A stretch of DNA of 64,000 nt, taken from the NCBI RefSeq assembly GCF_017353515.1, contig NZ_JAFMPY010000020.1, positions 53,818-117,817 on the forward strand. The letters are read 5' to 3'. Both the position numbers and the translations under genes were made by a program. Source of the DNA: Jiella sonneratiae (GTDB taxonomy: Bacteria > Pseudomonadota > Alphaproteobacteria > Rhizobiales > Rhizobiaceae). The first letter of the stretch is position 1. Every line of letters starts with the position of its first letter. Below, piece after piece: positions 37,217-45,326 of this stretch. The notes under the pieces were generated by a model that had not been told where the DNA came from, did no database searches, and saw only the letters and a list, made by a program, of their open reading frames with translations.

Positions 37217-37943
37217 CGGCTTCGCGCCCGAGCCCGTGAAGGCCGCCGCTCCTTGTCGATATCCGCTGGTGCAGATGCACCATCAGGCTGGCGGCGAAGA
37301 GCGGCGTCAGAAGGTTGACGATCGGAACGGCCATGAACAGCGCGACCACCAGCCCGGCGAGGAAGACAGTCGTCCCGTGCTGTGCGCGCATCGCCTTGGC
37401 ATCCTCCTCGGTGCGGTAGCGCATCGCCGCGAACTCGAAATATTCGCGCCCGACGAGATAGCCGTTCACGAGGAAGAAGGCGACGATGTTGATCCCCGGC
37501 ACGAGCAGGAGGAAGAGCGCCACGACGTTGCCGACGATGACGATGCCGAAGAACTTCGCCGACAGGACGAGGCCCTGCCAGAACGGCACCGGGCGGCCGG
37601 CGGGAGAGGCGGGATAGCCGTCGCGCTCCACCACCTCGGCGACGTCGTCGAGAAACAGGCCGGCGATGATCGCGCTGATCGGGCCGATCAGGAACAAGAG
37701 GCCGATGGCGAGCGCGACGCCGGCGCCCCATCCGGCGAGGGTTCCGGCCTGGTCGACCCAATGGGGCGCGTCGGGAAAGAGGTTCGACAGGAACGGCACC
37801 GCCAGCCATTCGAACACCGCTTCGACCACGAACCACAGGACGATCAGGACGACCGCGGTCAGCCCCAGCGACTTCCACAGCGTCGTGCGGAACGGCGGGG
37901 AGAAAAGGTCGGAGAGGGCAGAGCGGGCGCTGGCGAAGATCAT
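37143..37943 (-). CDS. EI24/CysZ-like membrane protein
   Basis: A 266-residue inner-membrane protein of the EI24 domain (CysZ-like) family. Four or more hydrophobic segments are clear: SLGLTAVVLIVLWFVVEAVF, AGVALAIGLLFLIGPISAII, FFGIVIVGNVVALFLLLVPG and TVFLAGLVVALFMAVPIVN. YLVGREYFEFAAMRY is a family motif. CysZ in E. coli is a sulfate permease; this branch in alphaproteobacteria is uncharacterised. The C-terminal ~24 residues are encoded within a 74-nt tail-to-tail overlap with nth. ATG 37943 follows CGGAGGAG. Confidence 0.87.
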   Translation of the reverse strand: MIFASARSALSDLFSPPFRTTLWKSLGLTAVVLIVLWFVVEAVFEWLAVPFLSNLFPDAPHWVDQAGTLAGWGAGVALAIGLLFLIGPISAIIAGLFLDDVAEVVERDGYPASPAGRPVPFWQGLVLSAKFFGIVIVGNVVALFLLLVPGINIVAFFLVNGYLVGREYFEFAAMRYRTEEDAKAMRAQHGTTVFLAGLVVALFMAVPIVNLLTPLFAASLMVHLHQRISTRSGGLHGLGREAVRPVGQRPADRAAEASAAPERRPS

Positions 37944-38050
37944 GGGCTCCTCCGGGGGGACGGAGCGGAGATAGGCAGCCGGGACCGGGACCGCAACGCT
38001 TCGCGGCGCTTGGCGCTCCGGCGCCGGCGCTGCCCTTGCCGAAACGACGA

Positions 38051-38075
38051 CGACCCCGCCGCAGCGGCGGGGTCG
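38051..38075 (-). terminator. Terminator between EI24-type and IalB-type genes
   Basis: A 10-bp perfect stem (CGACCCCGCC at 38051-38060 with GGCGGGGTCG at 38066-38075) and a 5-nt loop about 100 bp past the IalB-family stop on the minus strand. It is followed on that strand by TCGTCGTTTC, a weak T tract. Confidence 0.55.
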
Positions 38076-38174
38076 GTCGGAACGGGCGGATGCCGACGGG
38101 CGGCTTTGACGATCCGTCGGGCGGGAAGCTGCGGCCCGGCGCCCCGAAAGGCGGCCGGAACGCGCGGCCTCGCG

Positions 38175-38681
38175 CTACTTGCAGTTCTTGATCGAGTTCA
38201 GCGCGGCCGTGACGCCCGAGAGCGAATAGGTGTAGCTCGTATCGGTCCCGCGCGACGACGTCGCCTGCAGGCTGAGCGAACGGCCCGAGCGCATGGCGGA
38301 GACCAGCTGCGGCTCCTCGGCGGCGTTTTCCATCCAGGCCGAGTTGCCCTTGGTGAACATCGAGAACTTCTTGCCGTCGATGTCGACGGTGACCTTCGAG
38401 CCTTCCTTGAGGTCGTAGCCCATGACCGCCTGCGGCTCGTAGGAGACGCCTTCGCCGGGCTTCTGCGAGACGAGGAAGAAGATGTCGCCGTGGTCGACAT
38501 TGGCGGGCAGCAGCTTCTTCGGCGTCGAGAGGATGTAGCAGACCTTCCCGCCGGAACCGGCATAGGAATAGGTGCCCCAGTCGTTGAAGGTGTTCATGCG
38601 TGTCGGGGTGGGCGCGGCGGTGGCCGCACCGGACCAGATCATGAAGGCCGCCGCGGTGGTCAGGACGTGCTTGAAGTTCAT
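38175..38681 (-). CDS. IalB family (invasion-associated locus B) secreted protein
   Basis: A 168-residue exported protein related to IalB of Bartonella, where it contributes to erythrocyte invasion; free-living relatives have many paralogues of unknown role. It has a signal peptide (MNFKHVLTTAAAFMIWSGAATA-A), then FNDWGTYSYAGSGGKVCYILSTPKKLLP and the end-paired cysteine SIKNCK, probably forming a disulfide with VCYI. The family core GSKVTVDIDGKKFSMFTKGNSAWM is present. ATG 38681 is fixed by the signal peptide and the GGAAACC upstream. It is a single gene. Confidence 0.9.
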   Translation of the reverse strand: MNFKHVLTTAAAFMIWSGAATAAPTPTRMNTFNDWGTYSYAGSGGKVCYILSTPKKLLPANVDHGDIFFLVSQKPGEGVSYEPQAVMGYDLKEGSKVTVDIDGKKFSMFTKGNSAWMENAAEEPQLVSAMRSGRSLSLQATSSRGTDTSYTYSLSGVTAALNSIKNCK

Positions 38682-38785
38682 GGTTTCCTGCTCTCCGGAG
38701 TGCGTCTTTCGGGCGATTGCCGCGACCTCGCCGAGGCTCGGCGACCGTCGGAAAACGATGACTTGCGCAAAACTAGACCACGGCG

Positions 38786-38801
38786 GTTTAGCGATGGTTA
38801 A
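38786..38801 (-). promoter_or_regulatory. CtrA-like box upstream of the IalB-family gene
   Basis: On the minus strand TTAA-CCATCGC-TAAAC matches the CtrA consensus TTAA-N7-TTAAC at 8 of 9 fixed positions, about 105 bp before the start codon. CtrA is the cell-cycle regulator of this order. One site from one genome is only suggestive. The remainder of 38682-39038 contains no recognisable gene. Confidence 0.35.
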
Positions 38802-39038
38802 CGAACCGCAAAAGACCGGAGCGCGATTTTCAGCGTCGCTGACGACCGCCCGCCGTCGCCGGATCCGCATCTCCACCCTTCGCGCCATCGCGCCCCGCGC
38901 GTTTCGACGCGGGACTTCCTTCAGCTACGCCGGCAGGCGGGCGGCAGACCCGTTGCCGAACAAAAAAACCAATCGGGCGAGAGTGTGTCCGTGCCGCCGG
39001 CATCGGTGGCCGAGCGGCGAATCGATCGGCCGGCGGGC

Positions 39039-39413
39039 TCAGAGATCGTCGAGGGCGCTGCGCGCCCGCTGGTAGTGCTCGGGCCGGATATTGCCCCTCA
39101 CGGCATTGAACGCGGCCAGGAGTACCGCGATGTCGTCGGTGAAGCCGATCCCGAGGAGCATGTCCGGGACGAGGTCCATCGGCAGCACGAAATAGGCGAG
39201 CGCGGCAATCAGGACGCCCCGCGTGGAGGCCGGCGTGTCGGGGTCGATGGCGCAATAATAGGAGGCGACGACGTCCTCCATGAACGGGACGTGGCGCAGC
39301 GCCCGGCGGACCGTCGCGAAAAACGACGAGCGCACCCGCCGTTCCTTCTTCGCATGATCCCTCGAAGAACCGATCCGCAGGATCTCCTCGATTTTGCCTT
39401 CCTCGATCGCCAT
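39039..39413 (-). CDS. DUF1232 (YkvA-like) protein
   Basis: A 124-residue protein with the DUF1232 domain: RGVLIAALAYFVLPMDLVPDMLLGIGFTDDIAVLLAAF. This short amphipathic hairpin motif appears in many small bacterial membrane-associated proteins of unknown function. The N-terminal part is charged (KIEEILRIGSSRDHAKKERR). ATG 39413 has GGAG at a good distance; ATG 39425, 4 codons earlier, is an alternative. Confidence 0.87.
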   Translation of the reverse strand: MAIEEGKIEEILRIGSSRDHAKKERRVRSSFFATVRRALRHVPFMEDVVASYYCAIDPDTPASTRGVLIAALAYFVLPMDLVPDMLLGIGFTDDIAVLLAAFNAVRGNIRPEHYQRARSALDDL

Positions 39414-39586
39414 CGCCGTCTCCATCTCGTCGAATCGTGTGAGAGATGGCGAAGGATGGCCGCCGCCTCAAGTCCCCGCCTGGCCGTCACACCGGCCCGT
39501 TCCTCTTTTTTCTGAAGGAACTTAGCGGGGAAGGGTGGCAAGCCGCCCCGCGCCGCCGCGCGGCGGTCGGCAGGCGCCGGCCGCCA

Positions 39587-40183
39587 TCAGCCGAAGTCGC
39601 CCGCCAGGGTCTCGAAGGCCTGCGGCGCGGCGGGCTGGTAGGTCTGGAACGGCGCGAGATCGAAGGCCTCTTCCAGGACGTAGGGGCCGCCGCCGATCGA
39701 ATCGCGCGAGGAGAACAGGCCGAAACGCTCGACCGGGAAGCTGCGGCTGCGAAAGCCGCCGCGCAGCGCGAGGTAATGCGCGACGTCGGAGGACTTGGCG
39801 TTCTTCAGCCGCGCGAGCGTGACATGCGGCACGAACTTGCGCTGGTCGGGCGAAAGGCCGAGCCGCTTGAACGCCCGGTCGATGTCTGCCTGAAGGGCGG
39901 CGAGTTCGGCCGACGGCGCGACTTCCGCATAGACGGAATGCGGCTTCTTGCTGCCGAAGGCGCCGAGGCCGGAAAGCGCCAGCCTGAAGCTCGGCCGGTC
40001 GATCCTGTCGAGGACGGCGACGATCTCGTCGGCAAGGCGCGGCTCGACGTCGCCGACGAAACGCAGCGTCAGATGGTAGTTCTCGGGGTCGATCCAGCGT
40101 GCCGCGGGCAGCCCGCCGCGCAGAAGCGACAGCGAAACGGCGATGTCCTGCGGAATTTCGAGGGCGGTGAAAAGTCGCGGCAT
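39587..40183 (-). CDS. thpR: RNA 2',3'-cyclic phosphodiesterase
   Basis: ThpR/LigT proteins open 2',3'-cyclic phosphates on RNA ends. The 198-residue product carries both HxTx motifs of the 2H phosphoesterase superfamily, YHLTLRFVG near residue 36 and FVPHVTLARLK near residue 121, so the active site is complete. The start at ATG 40183 (MPRLFTALEIP) is supported by GGAGG 8 nt upstream and by the family N-terminus. It is a single gene. Confidence 0.93.
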   Translation of the reverse strand: MPRLFTALEIPQDIAVSLSLLRGGLPAARWIDPENYHLTLRFVGDVEPRLADEIVAVLDRIDRPSFRLALSGLGAFGSKKPHSVYAEVAPSAELAALQADIDRAFKRLGLSPDQRKFVPHVTLARLKNAKSSDVAHYLALRGGFRSRSFPVERFGLFSSRDSIGGGPYVLEEAFDLAPFQTYQPAAPQAFETLAGDFG

Positions 40184-40566
40184 CGGAAGACCTCCGTGCA
40201 TCGTGTGGCCCCGGACGGGCAATCGCCTCATCGCGTCGCCCGTGCGCGGGCCCTCAGGCCCGCCCCGAGACATCAGGATGAAATGCCGGGCCGGCACGCG
40301 CGGGCGAGCCGGCATTCCGACGATTTCACCAGAAGAGTTTCATCACCAAGATGGAGTTTCAAGGAGACGCGCGGCGCGGCGCGGCGGTTTTCGCGCCGCC
40401 GCCTGCGGCGATGCACAGCTTTTCGCAGGCGCGGCGAGGGCCGAACGGGGCCGGAGCGCAGAGAACCCGGGCCGGCAGCGGCTGCGGGCGTTCGGCGGCC
40501 GCACGGCGCCGTAATTTCCCCCGGGACGGATCTTTCCGACGGCCGCAGGCAGGCGTGGGGGGCCGC
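40184..40566. other. Intergenic region, nothing recognised
   Basis: 383 bp between thpR (start) and the MFS gene (end), both on the minus strand. A frame of over 80 codons crosses it but is Arg/Ala/Pro-rich with no homology that I recognise. A GGCGCG/CGCGCC inverted repeat near 40375-40400 could be a weak terminator-like hairpin, but lacks a T run. The thpR promoter should be near 40200-40350. Confidence 0.4.
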
Positions 40567-41859
40567 TCAGGCGGCGGCGCGACCCCCGTCCTCCCTGTCC
40601 CCCGCGTCATCACCGGCCGCGGCGACGAGGCTCGCCTCGGCGCGCGGATCGAGGCTGAAGCTCGCAGGCGTCTGGACGCGGGCGAAGGGAATGGTCTGGA
40701 AGTCCGGGCGCTCGTCGGCCGGGATCGCGACGCGGCGGAAGGTTCGATAGAAGGCGTAGGCGGCGTAGATCGCCATGGCGGAGCCGAGCGACTGGAAGAG
40801 GCCCGCCGGGCCGGTCGTCTCCATCAGGAAGGCGGTGTAGATCGGGCCGATCATCGTGCCGACGCCGTAGAGGATCAGAAGGCCGCTCGACACCTTCACG
40901 AAGTCGGCGTCGGCGGCGTAGTCGTTGGCGTGGGCAACGGCCAGCGAATAGGCCGGATAGATGATCCCGCCGAGAACGAAGGCGATGGCGAAGAGCACGA
41001 CCGAACCGGAATGGTCGAAATAGACGCCGGCGACCGCCGCCCCGACGCCGATCAGCCCGGCTGCCGTCATGACGTAGCGGCGGTCGGTCTTGTCGGAGAT
41101 CCGGCCGAGCGGGATCTGGAAGATCGCCCCGCCGAACATCGCCGAGACGGTGAGCGTCGCGATGTCCGTCGTCGACAGGCCGATCTGCTGGCCGAACACC
41201 GGCGCGAGATTGCCCCAGCCGGCGGACAGGATGCCGGCGAGGAGGATGCCGACGGCGGCGACCGGCGAATTGCGGAACAGCATCAGGACGTCGATCTTGA
41301 CGGTCGCGATCGGCGCCGGGGACTGCGCCCGCGACAGGGCCGTCGGAATCACCGCCAGGGCGAAGACGATCGCGCACAGCATGAACGGCGCCGGAAGGCC
41401 GGGATTGGACAGCGGCATGACGTACTGCCCGCCCATCATCGCCGCCATGGTGACGATCATGTAGACCGAGAAGATGGTGCCGCGGGTCTCGTTGGTGACG
41501 CGTTCGTTCAGCCAGCTCTCGATGACCATGTAGCTGCCGGCGAGCGCAAAGCCCGACAGCGCCCGGAAGACCATCCAGGCCACCGGGTCGACGAGGAGGC
41601 CGCAGAGGAGGATCGAGATCGCCAGAAGCGCCGACAGGCTGGAGAAGGTGCGCACGTGTCCGGCGCTTCTCACGATCCACGGAATCACCACGCAGCCGAA
41701 GGTGAAGGCGAGGGCGTAGGTCGTTCCGAAGGCGCCGATCTCGTAGCTCGTCCAGCCCTCGATCGAGCCGCGCACGGGCAGGAGAATGCCCATCAGCCCG
41801 GCGCCGGCCATCAGGAAGAACGTCGAGGTGAGGAGCGCTGCGATCGGCAGGAGGTGCAT
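40567..41859 (-). CDS. MFS transporter
   Basis: A 430-residue major facilitator with 12 predicted transmembrane helices and a soluble C-terminal tail of about 55 residues. Features include TSYEIGAFGTTYALAFTFGC, ESWLNERVTNETRGTIFSVY after helix 4 and the second-half loop PLGRISDKTDRRYV, an MFS A-like motif. This branch (YcaD-like, with ESWLN) is common in alphaproteobacteria; substrates are unknown. The ATG at 41859 precedes the first helix directly. No linked regulator or enzyme suggests a substrate. Confidence 0.9.
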   Translation of the reverse strand: MHLLPIAALLTSTFFLMAGAGLMGILLPVRGSIEGWTSYEIGAFGTTYALAFTFGCVVIPWIVRSAGHVRTFSSLSALLAISILLCGLLVDPVAWMVFRALSGFALAGSYMVIESWLNERVTNETRGTIFSVYMIVTMAAMMGGQYVMPLSNPGLPAPFMLCAIVFALAVIPTALSRAQSPAPIATVKIDVLMLFRNSPVAAVGILLAGILSAGWGNLAPVFGQQIGLSTTDIATLTVSAMFGGAIFQIPLGRISDKTDRRYVMTAAGLIGVGAAVAGVYFDHSGSVVLFAIAFVLGGIIYPAYSLAVAHANDYAADADFVKVSSGLLILYGVGTMIGPIYTAFLMETTGPAGLFQSLGSAMAIYAAYAFYRTFRRVAIPADERPDFQTIPFARVQTPASFSLDPRAEASLVAAAGDDAGDREDGGRAAA

Positions 41860-42009
41860 GGAAGGCTCGCGGCGGAAAGGTGGGGCGGCCCGAAACCCGG
41901 CGGGTCGGCGTTCGGGGGTGCCTTACGTCTTCGAGGCTGATTTGGCGAGGCCTTGTAGCGGCGCAATGTTGCAGTTTTCGGGCACCTTCGAGCCGGCGGC
42001 CCGGAGCGG

Positions 42010-42951
42010 TCAGCCGCCCGCCGCGGAAAGTTCTGCAAGCTTCGCCTTCAGCGCCAGGAGATCGTGCCAGGCGAGGCGCTTCTGGGCGGGCTGGCGCAGC
42101 AGATAGGCCGGATGCAGCATGGCGATCGCCGGGATCGTCGCCTCCGGCAAAAGATCGAAGCTGTAGCTCTGCCACGTGCCGCGGATCCTAAGGATTCCCT
42201 CGGTCGAACCGAGGATCGCTTTGGCCGAGGGCGAGCCGAGGCAGACGACGATCTTCGGCGCGACGAGCTCGATCTGCCGCTGCACGAAGGGCAGGCAGAC
42301 CTGCGTCTCGGCGGGCGTCGGCGGCCGGTTGCCCGGCGGCCGCCACGGGACGGTGTTGGTGACGCGCACGTTTTCGCGCTCGAGCCCGATCGCCTCGAGC
42401 ATGCGGTTGAGGAGGCGGCCGGAACGGCCGACGAAGGGAACGCCCGCGAGGTCCTCGTCACGTCCCGGCGCCTCGCCGATCAGCATCAGCTCGGCCCGCT
42501 CCGGCCCGTCGCCGAAGACCGTGGTCTTGGCGGTGATCTTGAGGCTGCAGCCGTCGAAGGCCTCGAGAAGCCCGCGCAGTTCGTCGAGACTTGCCGCCGA
42601 TCGCGCCCGCTCCCTGGCATCGGCGACGGCGACCTCGTCCGGGATCGCCACGCGATTGAGCGGGAAGGCGGGTTCGACCCCGCCTGCGCCCGGGCTCTCG
42701 AAGGATGCGCGCGATGTTCGCGGCGCGGCGTCGGCCGAGGCGCCGCGCGTGTCGTCTGGGCGCTGCGTCCGCTTCTCCCGCGGCGGGGTCTCGGGCCGAG
42801 CCTTTTCCGCCCGGCGCTCGCTTTCGGCCGCCGTCTCGGCGAAACGGTCGCGCGGCGAATCGACGAGCAGCGCCTCGATCCCCGCCTCGCGGTAGAAGGC
42901 TAGGAGCGCAAGCGCGGCGTCCCGCGGGCTGGGGGTCGTCTGTGCGTTCAT
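42010..42951 (-). CDS. Uracil-DNA glycosylase, family 4-like
   Basis: A 313-residue uracil-DNA glycosylase of the family 4/5-like branch. About 125 variable residues precede the catalytic domain, which contains MLIGEAPGRDEDLAGVPFVGRSG (motif 1), NTVPWRPPGNRPPTPAE and the C-terminal MLHPAYLLRQPAQKRLAW motif with its conserved His. Family 4 enzymes normally carry four cysteines for a [4Fe-4S] cluster; here only FDGCSLK and TQVCLPF cysteines remain, so the cluster is probably absent, as in the alphaproteobacterial subgroup. It removes uracil from deaminated DNA. It precedes the secreted-protein gene divergently. Confidence 0.9.
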   Translation of the reverse strand: MNAQTTPSPRDAALALLAFYREAGIEALLVDSPRDRFAETAAESERRAEKARPETPPREKRTQRPDDTRGASADAAPRTSRASFESPGAGGVEPAFPLNRVAIPDEVAVADARERARSAASLDELRGLLEAFDGCSLKITAKTTVFGDGPERAELMLIGEAPGRDEDLAGVPFVGRSGRLLNRMLEAIGLERENVRVTNTVPWRPPGNRPPTPAETQVCLPFVQRQIELVAPKIVVCLGSPSAKAILGSTEGILRIRGTWQSYSFDLLPEATIPAIAMLHPAYLLRQPAQKRLAWHDLLALKAKLAELSAAGG

Positions 42952-43068
42952 GCTGCGGTTCTAACCCATGCGACGAAAGAGGGCGACGTCTTCGTCTCCG
43001 GCAGCCGGGGCAATCGCGCGAAGTCGGGGCCGGGCACGGCGACCGGCCCGCTTCAGCGGCGGTGCCGG

Positions 43069-43097
43069 TTGCTCCTTCTGAACCTGCAACCTATAGT
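43069..43097 (+). promoter_or_regulatory. Candidate housekeeping promoter of the 43152 gene
   Basis: TTGCTC (43069-43074) and TATAGT (43092-43097) are separated by exactly 17 bp, 55 bp upstream of the start codon. The -10 box matches TATAAT at 5 of 6 positions. No functional data support it. Confidence 0.5.
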
Positions 43098-43151
43098 GAA
43101 AACAATGCCGTTGCATCATCGGCGCGGGCGGGGATTTGGAGAGACGAAGCC

Positions 43152-43577
43152 ATGCAGCACGGGGGTTTTTCCGCCCGACTTGGTCACGCGATGCTCCTGA
43201 CGACCGCGATCGGGCTTTCCGGAGCCTCCGATGCGGGGGCTCGGGAGCTTCCGCGCCAGGTCAAGGCCCACATCGCCGAGATCGGCTCCTCTTGCGACGG
43301 CGGATATTCGACGAAGGGCGCGGTCAGGACCGCCGACTTCAACGGGGACGGCCGCACCGACTATCTCGTCGACGAAGGAGCGATCATCTGCCGCGGGCAA
43401 ACCATGTCCGGCTTCTGCGGCGCGACGGGCTTCTGCAGCTTCACCGTCTTCGTCACGAGCGGCAAGGGCTTCACGAAGCGCGATTTCCTCGCAAGAGGCT
43501 ACGAGATCTCCGGCCGCCGCCTGATCGTGGACGGCAAGCCCTATCGCTGGGCCGGCAAGCGCTTCGTCCCCCGCTGA
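43152..43577 (+). CDS. Secreted hypothetical protein with EF-hand/FG-GAP-like motif (141 aa)
   Basis: A 141-residue exported protein. A signal peptide (ARLGHAMLLTTAIGLSGASDAGA) precedes a small domain with one calcium-type loop, TADFNGDGRTDYLVDEG, and four cysteines (SSCDGG, IICRGQ, GFCGATGFCSF) that could form disulfides. It ends YRWAGKRFVPR. I do not know a function; such short DxNxDGxxD proteins are frequent in Hyphomicrobiales. ATG 43152 has GGAGAG 9 nt upstream. Confidence 0.75.
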   Translation: MQHGGFSARLGHAMLLTTAIGLSGASDAGARELPRQVKAHIAEIGSSCDGGYSTKGAVRTADFNGDGRTDYLVDEGAIICRGQTMSGFCGATGFCSFTVFVTSGKGFTKRDFLARGYEISGRRLIVDGKPYRWAGKRFVPR

Positions 43578-43617
43578 ACCGGCCGTCGCCGGCGCCCGTC
43601 CTCCGGCCGCGTCGCGC

Positions 43618-44580
43618 TCAGGCGCGCAGCAGCTCGCGTTCCTCCAGCCGGGGCGCATCTTCGATCGCCGCGATCAGCTCCAGCTTGGTCTCTTCCGCGG
43701 CCTCGTTGGCGACCTGGCAGGTGCCCGCCGCATGGTGCCCTCCGCCGCCATGGGACAGGCACAGCCCGCCGACGTCGACGGCCGAGCTCCTGTCGAGGAT
43801 CGACTTGCCGATGGCGAAGACGGTGTTCTGCTGCTTGAGGCCCCACATGACGTGCATCGAGATATTGCACTGCGGGAACAGCGCGTAGACCATGAAGCGG
43901 TTGCCGGGATGGATGATCTCCTCGTCCCGCAGATCGAGGACGACGAGCGGCCCGTGGACCTTGCCGATGCGGCGGAGCTGCTCCTTGAAGGCGCGATCGT
44001 GCTCGAAGTAGAGCTCGACGCGTTCCTTGACGTCGGGAAGCTCGAGGATCTGCTCGACGCTGTGATCGCGGCAATAGTCGATGAGCTGCATCATCAGCTC
44101 GTAGTTGGAGATGCGGAAATTCCGGAACCGGCCGAGCCCGGTGCGCGAATCCATCAGGAAGTTGAGCAGCGACCAGCCGGTGGGGTCGAGGATCTCGGCC
44201 CGGGAAAACTGTGCGGAGTCGCCCTTGTCGACGGCTTCCATCAGATCCTTGCGGATGCGGCGGAAGGCTTTCGGGCCGCCGTAATACTCGTAGACGATGC
44301 GTGCGGCCGAGGCGGCGTTCGGATCGATGACGTAGTTGTCCGGCAGAACGCCGTTGCGCTGCAGCTCGCTCGAATGATGGTCGAAGACGAGATGCGCACC
44401 CTCGACGTAAGGCAGGTTGGTGGTGATGTCCCGGTCGGTGATCGCAATCCGTCCGTCCTGCATGTCCTTCGGATGGACGAAGGTGATCTCGTCGATGAGG
44501 TCCAGCTCCTTGAGCAGCATCCCGCAGACGAGACCGTCGAAGTCGCTGCGTGTGACGAGGCGGTAGCGCTTGGCCGGCAT
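43618..44580 (-). CDS. DHH family phosphoesterase (exopolyphosphatase-like)
   Basis: A 320-residue DHH/DHHA1 phosphohydrolase. Metal-binding motifs are RLVTRSDFDGLVCGMLL, AITDRDITTN, HLVFDHHSSELQ (the DHH motif) and MEAVDKGDSAQ; the DHHA1 substrate-binding glycine-rich motif is LSHGGGGHHAAGTCQV. Such proteins include exopolyphosphatases, c-di-AMP/oligoribonuclease phosphodiesterases and RecJ relatives; this form is usually annotated exopolyphosphatase, with the substrate unproven. ATG 44580 (MPAKRYRLV) is chosen over one 6 codons earlier. It stands alone. Confidence 0.88.
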   Translation of the reverse strand: MPAKRYRLVTRSDFDGLVCGMLLKELDLIDEITFVHPKDMQDGRIAITDRDITTNLPYVEGAHLVFDHHSSELQRNGVLPDNYVIDPNAASAARIVYEYYGGPKAFRRIRKDLMEAVDKGDSAQFSRAEILDPTGWSLLNFLMDSRTGLGRFRNFRISNYELMMQLIDYCRDHSVEQILELPDVKERVELYFEHDRAFKEQLRRIGKVHGPLVVLDLRDEEIIHPGNRFMVYALFPQCNISMHVMWGLKQQNTVFAIGKSILDRSSAVDVGGLCLSHGGGGHHAAGTCQVANEAAEETKLELIAAIEDAPRLEERELLRA

Positions 44581-44688
44581 GAAAGATCTCCTGAGCACAA
44601 TCTGCGCGGAAGACTATCGCCGCTTCGCTAATTCGAAGTTACGATCCGCGCGGCTTGCGCAGCCGGCCACGGTTTTCGCCGGTCCGGA

Positions 44689-45018
44689 TCAGTGGCCGAC
44701 GCTCTGCGAAAACAGATTGATGACGAGGACGCCGGCAAGGATCAGCGCCATCCCGACGAGGCCCGCGGGATCGATCGGCTGACGGAACCAGACGAGGTCG
44801 ATCAGCGCGAGGATGACGATCCCGGTGCCCGACCAGATCGCATAGACGATGCCCACCGGCAGGCTGCGGAGCGGCAGGGCGAGGAAATAGAACGCCAGAA
44901 CGTAGGCGAGGACCGTGACGACCGCGGGAGCGAGTCGCGTGAAGCCTTGCGTCGACTTCAGTGCCGTGGTGCCGACGATCTCGCAGACGATCGCGATGCC
45001 GAGATAGATTGCGTTCAT
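44689..45018 (-). CDS. Small multidrug resistance (SMR) efflux protein, EmrE-like
   Basis: A 109-residue four-helix drug/proton antiporter that functions as a dual-topology dimer. It is close to EmrE: the essential membrane glutamate is in AIVCEIVGTTALKSTQGF, followed by VGIVYAIWSGTGIV and a C-terminal GVLVINLFSQS. Likely substrates are quaternary cations; the Gdx (guanidinium) branch is less likely given the EmrE-like GFTRL and AIWSG segments. It lies 109 bp downstream of the DHH gene start, transcribed in the same direction, and has an unusually structured upstream region. Confidence 0.93.
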   Translation of the reverse strand: MNAIYLGIAIVCEIVGTTALKSTQGFTRLAPAVVTVLAYVLAFYFLALPLRSLPVGIVYAIWSGTGIVILALIDLVWFRQPIDPAGLVGMALILAGVLVINLFSQSVGH

Positions 45019-45072
45019 CGACGATACTCCGCGTCCGTGACGGCGTGCGGCCGCCCGCCGTACTCACAACTC

Positions 45073-45141
45073 GTTCGGTTCCGGCGTCCGCCTGCCCGCT
45101 GCGCGCGGCTGACGGCGACCGCGGAACCCCTAGTACCGAAC
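45073..45141 (-). promoter_or_regulatory. Structured leader candidate upstream of the SMR gene
   Basis: On the minus strand this 69-nt stretch begins GTTCGGTACTAGGGGTTCCG and ends CGGAACCGAAC, so the two ends can form an 11-bp helix with a bulge. The CTAGGGGTTCCG part resembles the 5' strand of guanidine-I (ykkC) riboswitches, which often control SMR genes. The other conserved ykkC segments are not visible. The remainder of 45019-45326 holds no gene. Confidence 0.35.
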
Positions 45142-45326
45142 CCGATCGACGCGTCAATCGCGGCGGCGCGGGCGGCGTTTCAGGGCGGCGGTTGCCCCGC
45201 AAGCGTCGACCTTTCGGGCTGGGGGACTAGAACAATCCGAAACCTGCCGGTTAAGAAGCGGTCGCAAGCCGGACCCGCAGATGCGGCCGTCGGCGGCGAT
45301 TCGGACGTTTTATTCGAGGAGACGAC

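Noticed and set aside
45019..45240. Confident guanidine-I riboswitch call
   Set aside because: Only the first conserved segment is similar; the CTGGTCC-AGAG and AAAAGCCCGGGAGA-type segments are missing, so it is reported only as a candidate structured leader.
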